Origin: CAVWGP01 sp963754645
Lineage (GTDB): Bacteria; Pseudomonadota; Alphaproteobacteria; Bin65
Assembly (NCBI GenBank): GCA_963754645.1
Contig: CAVWGP010000012.1
Coordinates: 310,001 to 374,000, forward strand
Reading direction: 5' to 3'
Length of the DNA: 64,000 nucleotides
The number at the start of each line of letters is the position of its first letter. Within the stretch, counting starts at the first letter, position 1. This document shows positions 18,496 through 26,872 of the stretch, piece after piece. The notes under the pieces were generated by a model. It was not told the origin of the DNA, made no database searches, and saw only the letters and a list, made by a program, of their open reading frames with translations. The position numbers and the translations under genes are program-made.

Positions 18496-19332
18496 ATGAG
18501 TAGTCAGAGAGTAAGCCGCGCTTTTCGCTACGCCCTGCTGGTTTCGGTCAGCGCGGGCGCCGTGGCGTTGCTGTCAAGCTGCGTCCAGCTTGTCGATTGC
18601 GAACCGGAAAAGGAAATCTGCTTCTACGCTGTCAAGCCGAGCTTCGAACAGAACGCTTCGAGCGGCGGCACCTCGGGCAACCGTAGCAGCTCGACGAGCA
18701 CGAGCACCAGCACGAGCAGCTCGACATCGAGCACATCAACGAACAGCTCGTCGACAACCAGCAATGGCTCGACGACGAGCAATGGTTCGACGACGAGCAA
18801 TGGTTCGACGACGAGCAATGGTTCGACAACGAGCAATGGTTCGACGAGCAAGGGTTCGAGCAGCTACGGTAGCTCAAGCCACGGTTCGACCAGCGACGGC
18901 AGTTCTAGCCATGGTTCGACGAGCAAGGGGTCGAGCAGCTACGGTAGCTCGACCAACAGCTCGTCCGGCAATTCGAACAACAGCTCCTCGGGCAATTCGT
19001 CGAGCAAGGGGTCGAGCAGCTACGGTAGCTCGACCAACAGCTCGTCCGGCAATTCGAACAACAGCTCCTCGGGCAATTCGTCGAGCAAGGGGTCGAGCAG
19101 CTACGGTAGCTCGACCAACAGCTCGTCCGGCAATTCGAACAACAGCTCCTCGGGCAATTCGTCGAGCAAGGGATCGAGCAGCGGCGGGCCCAAGGGCAAC
19201 AACGGCGTCGGCAATGGCCTGGATCCGCAACCGCCGGGCAATCCGCCAGTCAATGACGGGCCTGGTACGGGCCCCGGCAATCCGGGCAACAAAGGTGGGC
19301 CAAGCAGCAGCAGCGGTGGCCGCAGCCGGTAG
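18496..19332 (+). CDS. Repeat-rich Ser/Asn/Gly lipoprotein (copy 1)
   Basis: 278 residues. AGGAG lies 8 bases before the ATG. The N-terminus is a lipoprotein signal with lipobox LLSSC at about residue 29, followed by a short conserved Cys-containing segment (VQLVDCEPEKEICFYAVKPSFEQNASSGGTSGN). From about residue 55 on the protein is low complexity: a Ser/Thr tract, six-residue TTSNGS repeats, then three identical 27-residue units rich in Ser, Gly and Asn. It ends with a Pro/Gly-rich tail (GNGLDPQPPGNPPVND). Probably an extended surface or periplasm-spanning stalk. No homologue recognised except the paralogue at 19718. Confidence 0.8.
   Translation: MSSQRVSRAFRYALLVSVSAGAVALLSSCVQLVDCEPEKEICFYAVKPSFEQNASSGGTSGNRSSSTSTSTSTSSSTSSTSTNSSSTTSNGSTTSNGSTTSNGSTTSNGSTTSNGSTSKGSSSYGSSSHGSTSDGSSSHGSTSKGSSSYGSSTNSSSGNSNNSSSGNSSSKGSSSYGSSTNSSSGNSNNSSSGNSSSKGSSSYGSSTNSSSGNSNNSSSGNSSSKGSSSGGPKGNNGVGNGLDPQPPGNPPVNDGPGTGPGNPGNKGGPSSSSGGRSR
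18762..18852 (+). repeat. 18-bp tandem repeats within the lipoprotein gene
   Basis: About five near-identical 18-bp units (coding TTSNGS) follow one another. Being a multiple of three, copy-number change would keep the frame. Confidence 0.85.
18922..19164 (+). repeat. Three 81-bp tandem repeats within the lipoprotein gene
   Basis: The word TACGGTAGCT recurs at 18940, 19021 and 19102, exactly 81 bp apart, and the intervening sequence is essentially identical between units. Each unit codes 27 residues. A related but shorter version exists in the paralogue near 20199-20260. Confidence 0.9.
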
Positions 19333-19379
19333 AACATAAGTTACATAATAAAATCACCACGCGGCAGAAGTCGCAAACT

Positions 19380-19415
19380 GGCCCGTTCTCGCAAGAGAGC
19401 GGGCCATTTTCTTTT
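19380..19415 (+). terminator. Rho-independent terminator of the lipoprotein gene
   Basis: An 11-bp stem (GGCCCGTTCTC / GAGAGCGGGCC, with one G-T pair) and GCAA loop, followed by ATTTTCTTTT. Confidence 0.85.
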
Positions 19416-19571
19416 ACCGCTGGTAGGTTGGCCACTTGATCGATCGTCGGCAACGAGGACTTGCGCAGGGCAATGACCCCATTGCGACTTCGCGCTGAAC
19501 ATTCGCCGGTCTACGCGGTCGATCTTGCGTTCGCCGCCTGTTTATGCTATTTATGGATAACAAAAAACTAA

Positions 19572-19591
19572 CAAGTGTCGAATGACACTTG
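19572..19591. promoter_or_regulatory. Perfect 8-bp inverted repeat upstream of lipoprotein copy 2
   Basis: CAAGTGTC-GAAT-GACACTTG, about 127 bp before the ATG at 19718. It could be an operator or a leader hairpin. The rest of the 19333-19717 intergenic stretch holds the terminator above and no gene. Confidence 0.4.
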
Positions 19592-19717
19592 ATCGGAAGC
19601 AGGCGCTCAACGCCCGCCTCGCGACGCGCAAGAAACGACGGTTCGGAAATGCTTGGAGCCTCACGGCAAGCCGATAGCGTTTGCCAAGACGCCGTCAAAA
19701 AAAGCAGGAGTTTTCCG

Positions 19718-20436
19718 ATGAATCGTCAAAGCGTTAGGCGCGCACTGCGCTACACATTAATGGCTTCCGCGAGCGCCGGCGCAATTGCTTTGCTGGCCAG
19801 CTGCATTCAGCTCGTCGATTGCGAGCCTGAGAAGGAAATCTGCTTCTACGCCGCCAAGCCAAGTTTCGAGCAGAACGCTTCGAGCGGCGGCACTTCGGGC
19901 AACCGAAGCAGCACGTCGAGCACGGGTTCGTCGTCCGGCGGCTCGACGACGAGCACATCGGCGAGCACATCATCGTCGAGCAGCTCGTCCTCGAACAGTT
20001 CGTCCTCGAACAGCTCGTCCTCCAACAGTTCGTCCTCGAACAGCTCGTCCACCAACAGGTACGTCTCCAGCAGTTCATCTTCGAACAGCTCGGGTTCGAA
20101 CAGTTCACGGTAGCATCCAGCCATGGATCGACCAGCAAAGGCTCTAGCAGTTATGGCAGCTCGAGCCACGGCTCCTCGGGCAATTCGTCGAGCAAGGGTT
20201 CGAGCAGCTACGGTAGCTCCACCAACAGCTCGTCCGGCAATTCGAACAACAGCTCCTCGGGCAAGCCAGGCAGTAGCTCGTCCAGCAGCTCCACCGGAAA
20301 TCCGAAAGGCAACAACGGCGTCGGCAATGGCGAGGACGGGCAGCCGCCGGGCAATCCGCCGGTCAATGACGGGCCGGGCACCGGTCCGGGCAATCCGGGC
20401 AACAAGGCGGGAAGCAGCGGCGGCGGCCGCCGCTAA
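19718..20436 (+). pseudogene. Repeat-rich Ser/Asn/Gly lipoprotein (copy 2), frameshifted
   Basis: AGGAG precedes the ATG at 19718. The N-terminus closely parallels copy 1, with lipobox LLASC, then IQLVDCEPEKEICFYAAKPSFEQNASSGGTSGN. A Ser-rich tract follows and the frame stops at TAG 20111-20113 (132 residues). The adjacent frame then reads SHGSTSKGSSSYGSSSHGSSGN... and ends with the same Pro/Gly-rich tail as copy 1 at TAA 20434-20436. One missing or two extra bases between about 20103 and 20118 explain the break. If translated as it stands, only the shortened lipoprotein is made; repaired, about 239 residues. Confidence 0.75.
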
Positions 20437-20468
20437 CACGTTCGGCCGTATCGATTGCGAAATCCAAG

Positions 20469-20491
20469 CCCGCTCTCCACACGAGAGCGGG
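20469..20491. terminator. Hairpin between convergent genes
   Basis: A 9-bp stem CCCGCTCTC / GAGAGCGGG with a 5-base loop, resembling the terminator stem after copy 1. No T-tract, so termination is uncertain. Confidence 0.45.
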
Positions 20492-20492
20492 T

Positions 20493-21779
20493 TCAGGATA
20501 TGGCGTTTGCCGTCGCGCTGGATGGCGGGGTGTAGCGCATAAACGGGAGCGCCCGGCCGACCCAGCGCAATAGGCCGTGGCGCTCGATCCATAGCGCATA
20601 TTCGACATAGATCGGATCCTGCGACAGCAGCCGCTCTTCGGCGCGCGCGCGCAGGACGTGAATGTAATTGACGATCAGCAGCAGCGCGCAATTGCGCACC
20701 ATTTCCGCCGCGCCGAGCGTCGGCAGCCATGGAATGCTGATGAGCCACCACGAAATGTTTTTGACCAAGTAGGCGGGATGCTTGGTGTAGCGATAGGGCC
20801 CGTTGGTGACGATGCCGCGATGCGCCAGTTGCGAGAAGCGGAATCCGAACACGATGGTCGACCACAGAAAAATCAGCGTCAGAACCAGAATCGCCGAGCC
20901 CCAGATCGTGTAGAGCGCCGGCGAACCGCCGAGCCACTGGCCCCAGGCCATGTTGCCTTCATAAGCAAGAAAACGGGTGTAGAGAAAGGCCCAGGCCGGC
21001 TGGAAGCAAGCCAGGCAGGCGATCCAGCCGAGCGCCGTGCCATCGGTCGCCCTCGCATGGCCATCGATCAGCCGCAGCGTGAGTATCAGCGCCCCAGTCG
21101 CGAAGGCGAGGTCGATCAGCGCTATCAGATTCCAGGCAAAAACGTAGACCGCCTCGAAATTCGCCCGTTCCAGCGCGGCGCCGGCGCGATCCATCTCGCC
21201 GATGCTCTGGGTCAGGTAGACGAAGAATAGCGGAATGAAGAAACCTTTGATCATCCACAGCCGCACATGCTCGATCATGTCGGCGCGGCGGACGGCGCCG
21301 CGCCGGCCCAGGATCGCGGCCCCAAGTTGCCAATAAGCGTCGTGGGGCTCGCGCATGCGCGCATCGACGAAAACGAAGTATGGGACCGTCAGCAGGACGA
21401 TGAAGGGCATGTAGTTGACGATCATCTGCCAGAACGGCCGGTAAAAAGTGCCTTGATATTCGCGAAACAGCCAATAGACGAAGCCGACAGCCGCATAGGT
21501 CGCGAGCGCACCGAGCAATTTGGTCCCCACGCGCCCCCAGGCGATCGCGCGACGCTCATCCCAGATCAGACCCGTGCTGGGCGCGCGATGCACGCCGCGA
21601 AACATCATGTCGAGCACGATGACAGGGAGCAGAGTCGCGGCCATGACCAGCACGCCCTTTTCGACGACGGGCAGCTTGAGACGCGCGATCAGCGGAAGCG
21701 CCAAGAGCAAGCACGCGAGCCCGACAAACGGAATGATCGTCGTGTTACAGGATGGCGGCGGCGCGTTGGGTTTGGGCAT
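20493..21779 (-). CDS. Polytopic membrane protein with ICMT/PEMT-like methyltransferase domain (copy 2)
   Basis: 428 residues, paralogous to 16489-17841 along its full length. Shared blocks include the STGL(I/V)WD segment, (V/F)YWLFREY near residue 108, VDARMR(D/E)PHDAYW near 150, and the catalytic-type NGPYRYTKHPAYLVKNISWW near 330. The tail again has YALWIERHGLLRWVGRALPFMRY. The strict conservation of the SAM-site motif in both copies argues both are functional. It faces the second lipoprotein gene tail to tail. Substrate unknown. Confidence 0.8.
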   Translation of the reverse strand: MPKPNAPPPSCNTTIIPFVGLACLLLALPLIARLKLPVVEKGVLVMAATLLPVIVLDMMFRGVHRAPSTGLIWDERRAIAWGRVGTKLLGALATYAAVGFVYWLFREYQGTFYRPFWQMIVNYMPFIVLLTVPYFVFVDARMREPHDAYWQLGAAILGRRGAVRRADMIEHVRLWMIKGFFIPLFFVYLTQSIGEMDRAGAALERANFEAVYVFAWNLIALIDLAFATGALILTLRLIDGHARATDGTALGWIACLACFQPAWAFLYTRFLAYEGNMAWGQWLGGSPALYTIWGSAILVLTLIFLWSTIVFGFRFSQLAHRGIVTNGPYRYTKHPAYLVKNISWWLISIPWLPTLGAAEMVRNCALLLIVNYIHVLRARAEERLLSQDPIYVEYALWIERHGLLRWVGRALPFMRYTPPSSATANAIS

Positions 21780-21888
21780 TGCTTGAGGCTGGCGAGGCGG
21801 AATTGCTCAAGCGCAATAGCGCGTCGCGGCGCTCACCGCAAGGCAACTTGGATTGGCGCGCCGCCGTGGGCCCGGATTTCGGCTAAGA

Positions 21889-22614
21889 TTATTGAGCCGC
21901 GTCGCTGTAGAAGCGGCCGACGATCTCGTTCGCCGCCATCTGGCGCCGCGCCGCGGCCGGCATGCCGGCAATGCTGTATATGCGGCTGACTTGCGCCGTC
22001 AGGCGGCTCTGGCGGTCGGAAAAGGTCGGGTGGCGGCTGTCGACCGTATCGTTACGCAGGAAGCCGGCAAGACGCGGCAGGATGCCGATGGACGTCGATC
22101 CGTCATAGCCGGCGCGGATCGCGATATAGAGGGCAAGCGTATCGGCCTCGTGCTCCTGGGCGCGGCGGTCGCCATCGCCAAGTTTCACCTTGTGGCGGAG
22201 CAGAATGTGCGCCATCTCGTGGGCGATGACGAAGGCGAGTTCGTCGTCCGATCCCGTCAGATCGATGAAGCCCTTCGAAATACGAACCCGCTCGCCATTT
22301 GTCGAAGCGACGATGTTGCCGCTTTGCGTGACGACGATCGGCATTGCGCAGACGGCGCCGGCGATCGGTTTGCCGGCGGGCGCGGCACTGTTTCCCAGCG
22401 TGCCTTGGCCACAGAGTTCGGCCGCGGCGGAGAAGACCGATCGCGTGACCCGGGCGATCCGCTCATCTTCGCCGGCGCCGGGCGATTGACGGCCGGCGCT
22501 GGTATAGATCGTTTCGGAATTGACCCCAGTGAGAAAGCCGGAATTGTTCCCTGTCGGTCCCGTTGCCGAACACGCCGCTGTAAGAAATACAAGTCCCAGA
22601 ATCGATCGATGCAT
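21889..22614 (-). CDS. M48-family metallopeptidase lipoprotein
   Basis: 241 residues. The signal ends in lipobox LTAAC (Cys about 15). The zincin motif AHEMAHILLRH is near residue 131, and the third ligand is the Glu of EHEADTLALYIAIRAGYD, the M48 pattern. Close relatives are periplasmic proteases of the BepA/LoiP type that act in outer-membrane protein quality control, but this protein is short and lacks a TPR domain. A 205-bp gene-free stretch (22615-22819) separates it from the end of sspB and probably holds its promoter. Confidence 0.88.
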   Translation of the reverse strand: MHRSILGLVFLTAACSATGPTGNNSGFLTGVNSETIYTSAGRQSPGAGEDERIARVTRSVFSAAAELCGQGTLGNSAAPAGKPIAGAVCAMPIVVTQSGNIVASTNGERVRISKGFIDLTGSDDELAFVIAHEMAHILLRHKVKLGDGDRRAQEHEADTLALYIAIRAGYDGSTSIGILPRLAGFLRNDTVDSRHPTFSDRQSRLTAQVSRIYSIAGMPAAARRQMAANEIVGRFYSDAAQ

Positions 22615-22819
22615 TACGCCCGGCCTCGTGCGGACAATTCCGCTTTGCGAGCCGGAAACTAAGCGTTACGATTTAATCAATCGTGTATTCGCATCTGCCG
22701 AAAACCCATTTTGCATCGGATAAATCAGCATTTTCTGCACATCGCATATCACGGCGGCGACTCACCGTTTGTTAGGGTAAATCGTCCCTGAAGAGGCGGC
22801 GCGAAACCGCGGGTTAAGG

Positions 22820-23383
22820 TTATTTTTTGCGAAACGCTTCGAGGCTCACCACTTCGCCGGTGCGTGGCGGTGTCTCGCTTTTGGAGGCGTGGTCCGCCGA
22901 TGCCGGCGCGGGCCGAAGCGCCTTCGGACCGGGCGTGGGCGCGGCGATTGGCGGGTTAACCGTTGCCGGCGCTGTAGGCTCGACAGGCTTCGGCTGTGAC
23001 GGATCGCCGTCAGCGCCCTGATCGAAGCGCAGGCCGAATTGCGCGCCGGGATCGTGGAACGCCGTGATCGCGGCAAAGGGCACGGTGAGGCGCTGGCGCC
23101 GGCCTTTAAAGCTGAGCGTGACCGCGAGACATTCGCCTTCGGCGGCGAGATCCCAATATTGGTGCTCGATCACGATCGTCATGGTTTCGGGATGCTGCGC
23201 GCGCAGCACGTCGGCCATGTCAACTCCGGGATGCTTGGTCTTGAACGTGATGTAAAGGCTGTGGCCGGCCGGCAGGCCGAGCTGCCCGACGCGGGTGATC
23301 GCTTCGCGCACGACACCGCGCAGCGCTTCTTCCACCATGCGCTCGTAACGCAAAATTCCCTCGTCGTGTCCCTGCCGTTCCAC
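22820..23383 (-). CDS. sspB: SspB, ClpXP adaptor (alphaproteobacterial type)
   Basis: 187 residues from a GTG with GAGGG 5 bases upstream. The SspB fold is clear: ILRYERMVEEALRGVVREAI, then LPAGHSLYITFKTKHPGVDMADVLRAQHPETMTIVIEHQYWDLAAEGECLAVTLSFKGRRQRLTVPFAAITAFHDPGAQFGLRF. A Pro/Ala linker leads to the C-terminal EVVSLEAFRKK, the short peptide that docks on the ClpX N-domain. SspB binds ssrA-tagged proteins and delivers them to ClpXP. Directly upstream on the same strand lies ssrA itself. The frame is open further 5' through ssrA, but that is not coding. Confidence 0.92.
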   Translation of the reverse strand: MERQGHDEGILRYERMVEEALRGVVREAITRVGQLGLPAGHSLYITFKTKHPGVDMADVLRAQHPETMTIVIEHQYWDLAAEGECLAVTLSFKGRRQRLTVPFAAITAFHDPGAQFGLRFDQGADGDPSQPKPVEPTAPATVNPPIAAPTPGPKALRPAPASADHASKSETPPRTGEVVSLEAFRKK

Positions 23384-23464
23384 GTCGTCCCTCGCCTTGC
23401 GCCAACAGCTTCGCTCGCCGGATTGCCCCTGGCAAGGCCCGTCGCTGTCGCTGCGGGAAATCCG

Positions 23465-23760
23465 TGCGGTTGGAAAGGTGGGGGGCTTCTGTTGCCCGGC
23501 GCCCCCCGGGCCGCGCTTACCTAGTAGAACTAGGCAGCGAGGGCCAAGACTTCGTTGTCGTTGGCATTTGTAATGATAGCCCGATAACGGTGGTACCATG
23601 CCGGGCGAAGAGTTAACCTTTACCCACGCGTCGATCCTATTTCGCCCCCGCAGCCCCGCCCGAAACGCCGGGCGGGGAAATTGGTGGAGGCGCCGGGTAC
23701 CGCCCCCGGGTCCGCAGTGGTTATTACGCTGGTCGTTTATCGCCATAGCCGGCAAGCCGG
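23465..23760 (-). ncRNA. ssrA: Two-piece (circularly permuted) tmRNA
   Basis: Read on the minus strand, the acceptor piece comes first and ends CGCCTCCACCA (CCA at 23684-23682), preceded by a 5-bp T-stem CCGGG/CCCGG with a 7-base loop. A hairpin-forming spacer (23677-23654) follows, then the coding piece begins GGGGGCG at 23649, which pairs with CGCCTCC to form the 7-bp acceptor stem. The tag frame at 23565-23530 encodes ANDNEVLALAA then TAG. Downstream GC-rich complementary segments form a pseudoknot. tmRNA rescues stalled ribosomes and tags the product for ClpXP. Outer ends are approximate. Confidence 0.93.
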
Positions 23761-23841
23761 CACACGGAATATAGTGGCGTTCCGTTAATTTTTAAAGCAG
23801 CTTCCGGCGCTTTATTTGACAATCTTGGCCCGCCGCCCACC

Positions 23842-24777
23842 ATGCCCCTCACCGCCGAACAACTCGCCGAAATCGAAGCCGCGCGCAGCCAACAGCACAC
23901 CACGCGGCGTGCCACCGTGCCCGCGCTCGAGGAAATTCTTTACACCGCCCTGCCCGTCCTCGATCACGGTCTGATCCGCGTCATCGACTATATGGGCGAC
24001 GATGCCGCGATCGTGCAGGCCGCGCGCGTCTCCTACGGCCGCGGCACCAAGAAGCTGCGCGAGGACGCCGGCCTCATCCGCTATCTCCTGCGCCACCGGC
24101 ACACCACGCCGTTCGAGATGTGCGAGATCAAGTATCACGTGAAGCTGCCGGTGTTCGTCGCCCGGCAATGGATCCGGCACCGCACCGCGAACGTGAACGA
24201 ATATTCGGCACGCTATTCCATCCTCGACCGCGAATTCTACATCCCCGCGCCGGAACAGCTTGCGGCGCAATCGGCCAGCAACCGCCAGGGCCGCGGCGAC
24301 GTGCTCGATGGCGCCGAAGCCCAGCGCGTGCTCGACTTGCTGCGCGAGGACGCGCAGCGCAACTACGATCATTACGCCGAAATGCTCAACGAGCGCGAGG
24401 ACGGCTCGGTCGTCGACGAGGGCAAACAGGGCTTGGCGCGCGAACTCGCGCGCATGAATCTCACGCTCAATATCTATACGCAATGGTACTGGAAGACCGA
24501 CCTGCACAATCTCCTGCATTTTCTCAGCCTGCGCGCCGACGCGCACGCGCAATACGAAATCCGCGTCTATGCCGATGCGATGATCGAAACGGTGAAGCGC
24601 TGGGTCCCGAGCGTCTACGAGGCCTTCATGGATTACCGCCTGGGCGGCGTCCAGCTCTCGGCCAAGGGCCTGGCGGCGGTCAAGCGCATGCTGGCCGGCG
24701 AAAAGATCGATGCCGACGGCGCCGGCATGTCGCCGCGCGAATGGCGCGAATTGCTCGCCGCGCTCGGGCGCGGGTAA
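23842..24777 (+). CDS. thyX: Flavin-dependent thymidylate synthase
   Basis: 311 residues. The ThyX signature RHRTANVNEYSARY (RHRxxxxNxxSxRY) begins near residue 112, preceded by HRHTTPFEMCEIKYHVKLPVFVARQW. The second conserved block LARMNLTLNIYTQWYWKTDLHNLLHFLSLRADAHAQYEIRVYA near 205-245 includes the FAD/dUMP-contacting residues. It makes dTMP from dUMP using methylene-THF and NADPH through FAD. The N-terminal ~25 residues are an extra leader common in alphaproteobacterial members. It is transcribed away from ssrA. Confidence 0.96.
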   Translation: MPLTAEQLAEIEAARSQQHTTRRATVPALEEILYTALPVLDHGLIRVIDYMGDDAAIVQAARVSYGRGTKKLREDAGLIRYLLRHRHTTPFEMCEIKYHVKLPVFVARQWIRHRTANVNEYSARYSILDREFYIPAPEQLAAQSASNRQGRGDVLDGAEAQRVLDLLREDAQRNYDHYAEMLNEREDGSVVDEGKQGLARELARMNLTLNIYTQWYWKTDLHNLLHFLSLRADAHAQYEIRVYADAMIETVKRWVPSVYEAFMDYRLGGVQLSAKGLAAVKRMLAGEKIDADGAGMSPREWRELLAALGRG

Positions 24778-24845
24778 TATCTTGCCGGTTCGCACCGTAT
24801 TGAAATTGCCGCATTCGAATCGATTCCGGAAAGAAGGATCCCGAC

Positions 24846-25349
24846 GTGATCTTCGATCAAGACCGATTTTCCGTTCGCGGACTGGCGCGCCTTATGGCCG
24901 CCGCCTGGCTCGCCGCCGCGCTTCCCGCCATGGCCTTGGCCCAGCAACAGGCGCCGCCTTCGGGCGCGGCCAATCCCGCGGTCCCGCGCAACGACGCCGA
25001 GGATGACCGCCTCGCCGCACCGACCCGGGCCTTGGTCGGAACCTGGACCGGCACGATTACGGACGCCGGCCAGCGGGTTTCGCTGCGCGTTACCATGGGC
25101 GCCGATCGCAGCTTCCACCAAGTCTCGCGCTATCCCAATGGCACAACGCTCACCATTCGTGCCACTTGGGCCATTACGGCGCCCGACAAGATCGAATTCG
25201 ATGTGATCGATTGGTCGCCGAAGCAGTATTGCGAAAAGCCGGGTTCCTGCCAGCCCGTCAATATCGAACGCAAGATCGTCAAGACGTTCCAATTTGTCGA
25301 CGACAATACGGTTCGAACCGAAGACGGCGAGATGCGCCGCGAGCGCTAG
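24846..25349 (+). CDS. Secreted hypothetical protein (lipocalin-like core)
   Basis: 167 residues. A Sec signal peptide ends near ALAQQQ (about 33). The mature part has TRALVGTWTGTITDAGQRVSLRVTMGADRSFHQVSRYPNGTTLTIRATWAITAPDKIEFDVIDWSPKQYCEKPG, a beta-rich pattern like small lipocalin-fold proteins (LxGTWxG opening), with two Cys that could pair. Function unknown. It overlaps no gene and is followed within 13 bases by an L,D-transpeptidase, so a shared envelope role is plausible. Confidence 0.65.
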   Translation: MIFDQDRFSVRGLARLMAAAWLAAALPAMALAQQQAPPSGAANPAVPRNDAEDDRLAAPTRALVGTWTGTITDAGQRVSLRVTMGADRSFHQVSRYPNGTTLTIRATWAITAPDKIEFDVIDWSPKQYCEKPGSCQPVNIERKIVKTFQFVDDNTVRTEDGEMRRER

Positions 25350-25362
25350 CGCGGGCGAACTC

Positions 25363-25887
25363 TTGACCCGCCGCGGACTATTGGGAGCAGCGCCGCTCGC
25401 CGGCGGCTTTATCGCGGCCATGGCGGCGGGCGCCGCCTGGAGCCAAGCGGAAACGTCGCCGCTCGCGGTCGACAAGATCGTCATCCGCAAGGCCGAGCGC
25501 TACATGCTTCTCCTGCACCGGGGCGAGATCGTTCGCTCCTACCGCATTTCGCTCGGCGGCAATGCCATCGGCCACAAGCAGCAGCGCGGCGACCGGCGCA
25601 CGCCCGAGGGAGCCTATGTCATCGACGGCCGCAACCCGCAGAGCCGTTTCCACCTTTCGCTGCGCATCAGCTACCCGAACGCGCGCGACCGGCAAAGCGC
25701 CGCCGCGCACGGCGTCGATCCCGGCGGCGACATCTACATCCATGGCCTGCCCAATGGCATGGGCGCCGCGGTAGCAGCCTTTCTCGGCCGCGATTGGACG
25801 GATGGCTGCATTGCCGTGAGCGACGCCGAAATCCGCGAAATATTCCGCTCCGTGCGCGACGGCACGCCGGTATTTCTCCTTCCGTAA
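25363..25887 (+). CDS. L,D-transpeptidase (YkuD) family protein
   Basis: 174 residues from a TTG giving MTRRGLLGAAPLAGGFIAAMAAG, a twin-arginine-like signal. YkuD domain: VDKIVIRKAERYMLLLHRGEIVRSYRISLGGN, then the catalytic region with YIHGLPNGMG and DWTDGCIAVSDAEI. The Cys nucleophile is present; the usual Arg after GC(I/V) is Ala, as in YafK/DpaA-like members, some of which cleave rather than form cross-links. It probably acts on peptidoglycan or its attached lipoproteins in the periplasm. A start further upstream would overlap the preceding gene. Confidence 0.87.
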   Translation: MTRRGLLGAAPLAGGFIAAMAAGAAWSQAETSPLAVDKIVIRKAERYMLLLHRGEIVRSYRISLGGNAIGHKQQRGDRRTPEGAYVIDGRNPQSRFHLSLRISYPNARDRQSAAAHGVDPGGDIYIHGLPNGMGAAVAAFLGRDWTDGCIAVSDAEIREIFRSVRDGTPVFLLP

Positions 25888-26041
25888 CTGTCATATGCGA
25901 CACTTGGGCGGATCGAAATTCGACGCCGGTTAGGCCCTTGTTAACCAAGACACCGGCAATTATACGGGGCGGCTGTCCGCTCATACTGGGGCCGGACTCG
26001 CTGCGTTTTTTGTTTTGCTTGCCGCTCGATAGGACGACCGC

Positions 26042-26860
26042 ATGAAGCTTTTTCCGAACGCGCTCCCGTACCGCCATGGCCTGGCGCTCGCGCTTGCTGC
26101 AGGCCTTGCCTTGAGCAGCTGTACATCCATCGAACTCGGCGGCGCCGATGCGGGTAAATCCCCCTCGCATAGCGATCTCAAGGGCGGCCCCGCCAAAACG
26201 CCGGTCGCCGGCAACACGCCGGATGAGCGCCTGGCATCCTTGGGCGTCCAGTTTCGCCGCATGCCCGACGAAGACAACCGCCGTGGATGCTCGGTCAAGG
26301 ACGCGGTCGAGATAACGGCGATCGGCAAAGTCAAATTGACCCGGCCAGCGCTGCTGACAATGGAAATGGCCGAACGCATCGCCGTTTGGGTCAAGGACGT
26401 GCTCGAACCGCAAGCCAAGAAATCGATGAATACCGAGCTCGCCGGGATCGACGTTTACGGCACCTATAGCTGCCGCAATATTTACGGCCGCCGTTTCGCC
26501 GGCCGCAAATTCGGCCGCTTGAGCGAACACGCTTTCGCCAACGCCATCGACATCGGCGGCTTCAAGTTCAGCAACGGCGAAGAAGCGCATTACCTCAAGA
26601 ATTGGCAGCAAGGGCCCGATGGCGCGAAGGAGTTTCTGCACGAGACGAGCCGCGCCGCCTGCGAATCCTTCGCCACCACGCTGACGCCCGATTACGACCG
26701 CTATCACCGCAATCACATCCACCTCGACGCCTCAGCGAAGAAGGAAGCGAATTTTTGCGGTTACAAGGGCCGCTTCGACGCCGGCGTCGTGCCGCGTTTC
26801 GCGCGCTACAAGGCGACGCCGCCGAAAAAGCCGGCGCGCAAGAAAGCCGCCACCAGCTGA
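26042..26860 (+). CDS. Extensin-like C-terminal family lipoprotein
   Basis: 272 residues. Lipobox LSSC near residue 24. The extensin-like_C domain covers about 70-245: GCSVKDAVEITAIGKVKLTRPALLTMEMAERIAVWVKDVLEP, then RLSEHAFANAIDIGGFKFSNGE and YDRYHRNHIHLDASAKKEANFCGY. His and Asp positions in SEHxxxxAIDI and NHIHLD resemble the zinc ligands of D,D-peptidase M15-type folds, so a cell-wall hydrolase role is inferred. A basic Lys/Pro-rich tail (PPKKPARKK) may bind murein. Confidence 0.88.
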   Translation: MKLFPNALPYRHGLALALAAGLALSSCTSIELGGADAGKSPSHSDLKGGPAKTPVAGNTPDERLASLGVQFRRMPDEDNRRGCSVKDAVEITAIGKVKLTRPALLTMEMAERIAVWVKDVLEPQAKKSMNTELAGIDVYGTYSCRNIYGRRFAGRKFGRLSEHAFANAIDIGGFKFSNGEEAHYLKNWQQGPDGAKEFLHETSRAACESFATTLTPDYDRYHRNHIHLDASAKKEANFCGYKGRFDAGVVPRFARYKATPPKKPARKKAATS

Positions 26861-26872
26861 TCGCGCCCGCGC

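Noticed and set aside
18762..19164. CRISPR array
   Set aside because: Repeats are contiguous, in frame, encode Ser/Asn/Gly and have no unique spacers or cas genes.
23384..23755. N-terminal extension of SspB through ssrA
   Set aside because: This interval forms the tmRNA acceptor stem, spacer hairpin and tag frame, so it is an RNA gene.
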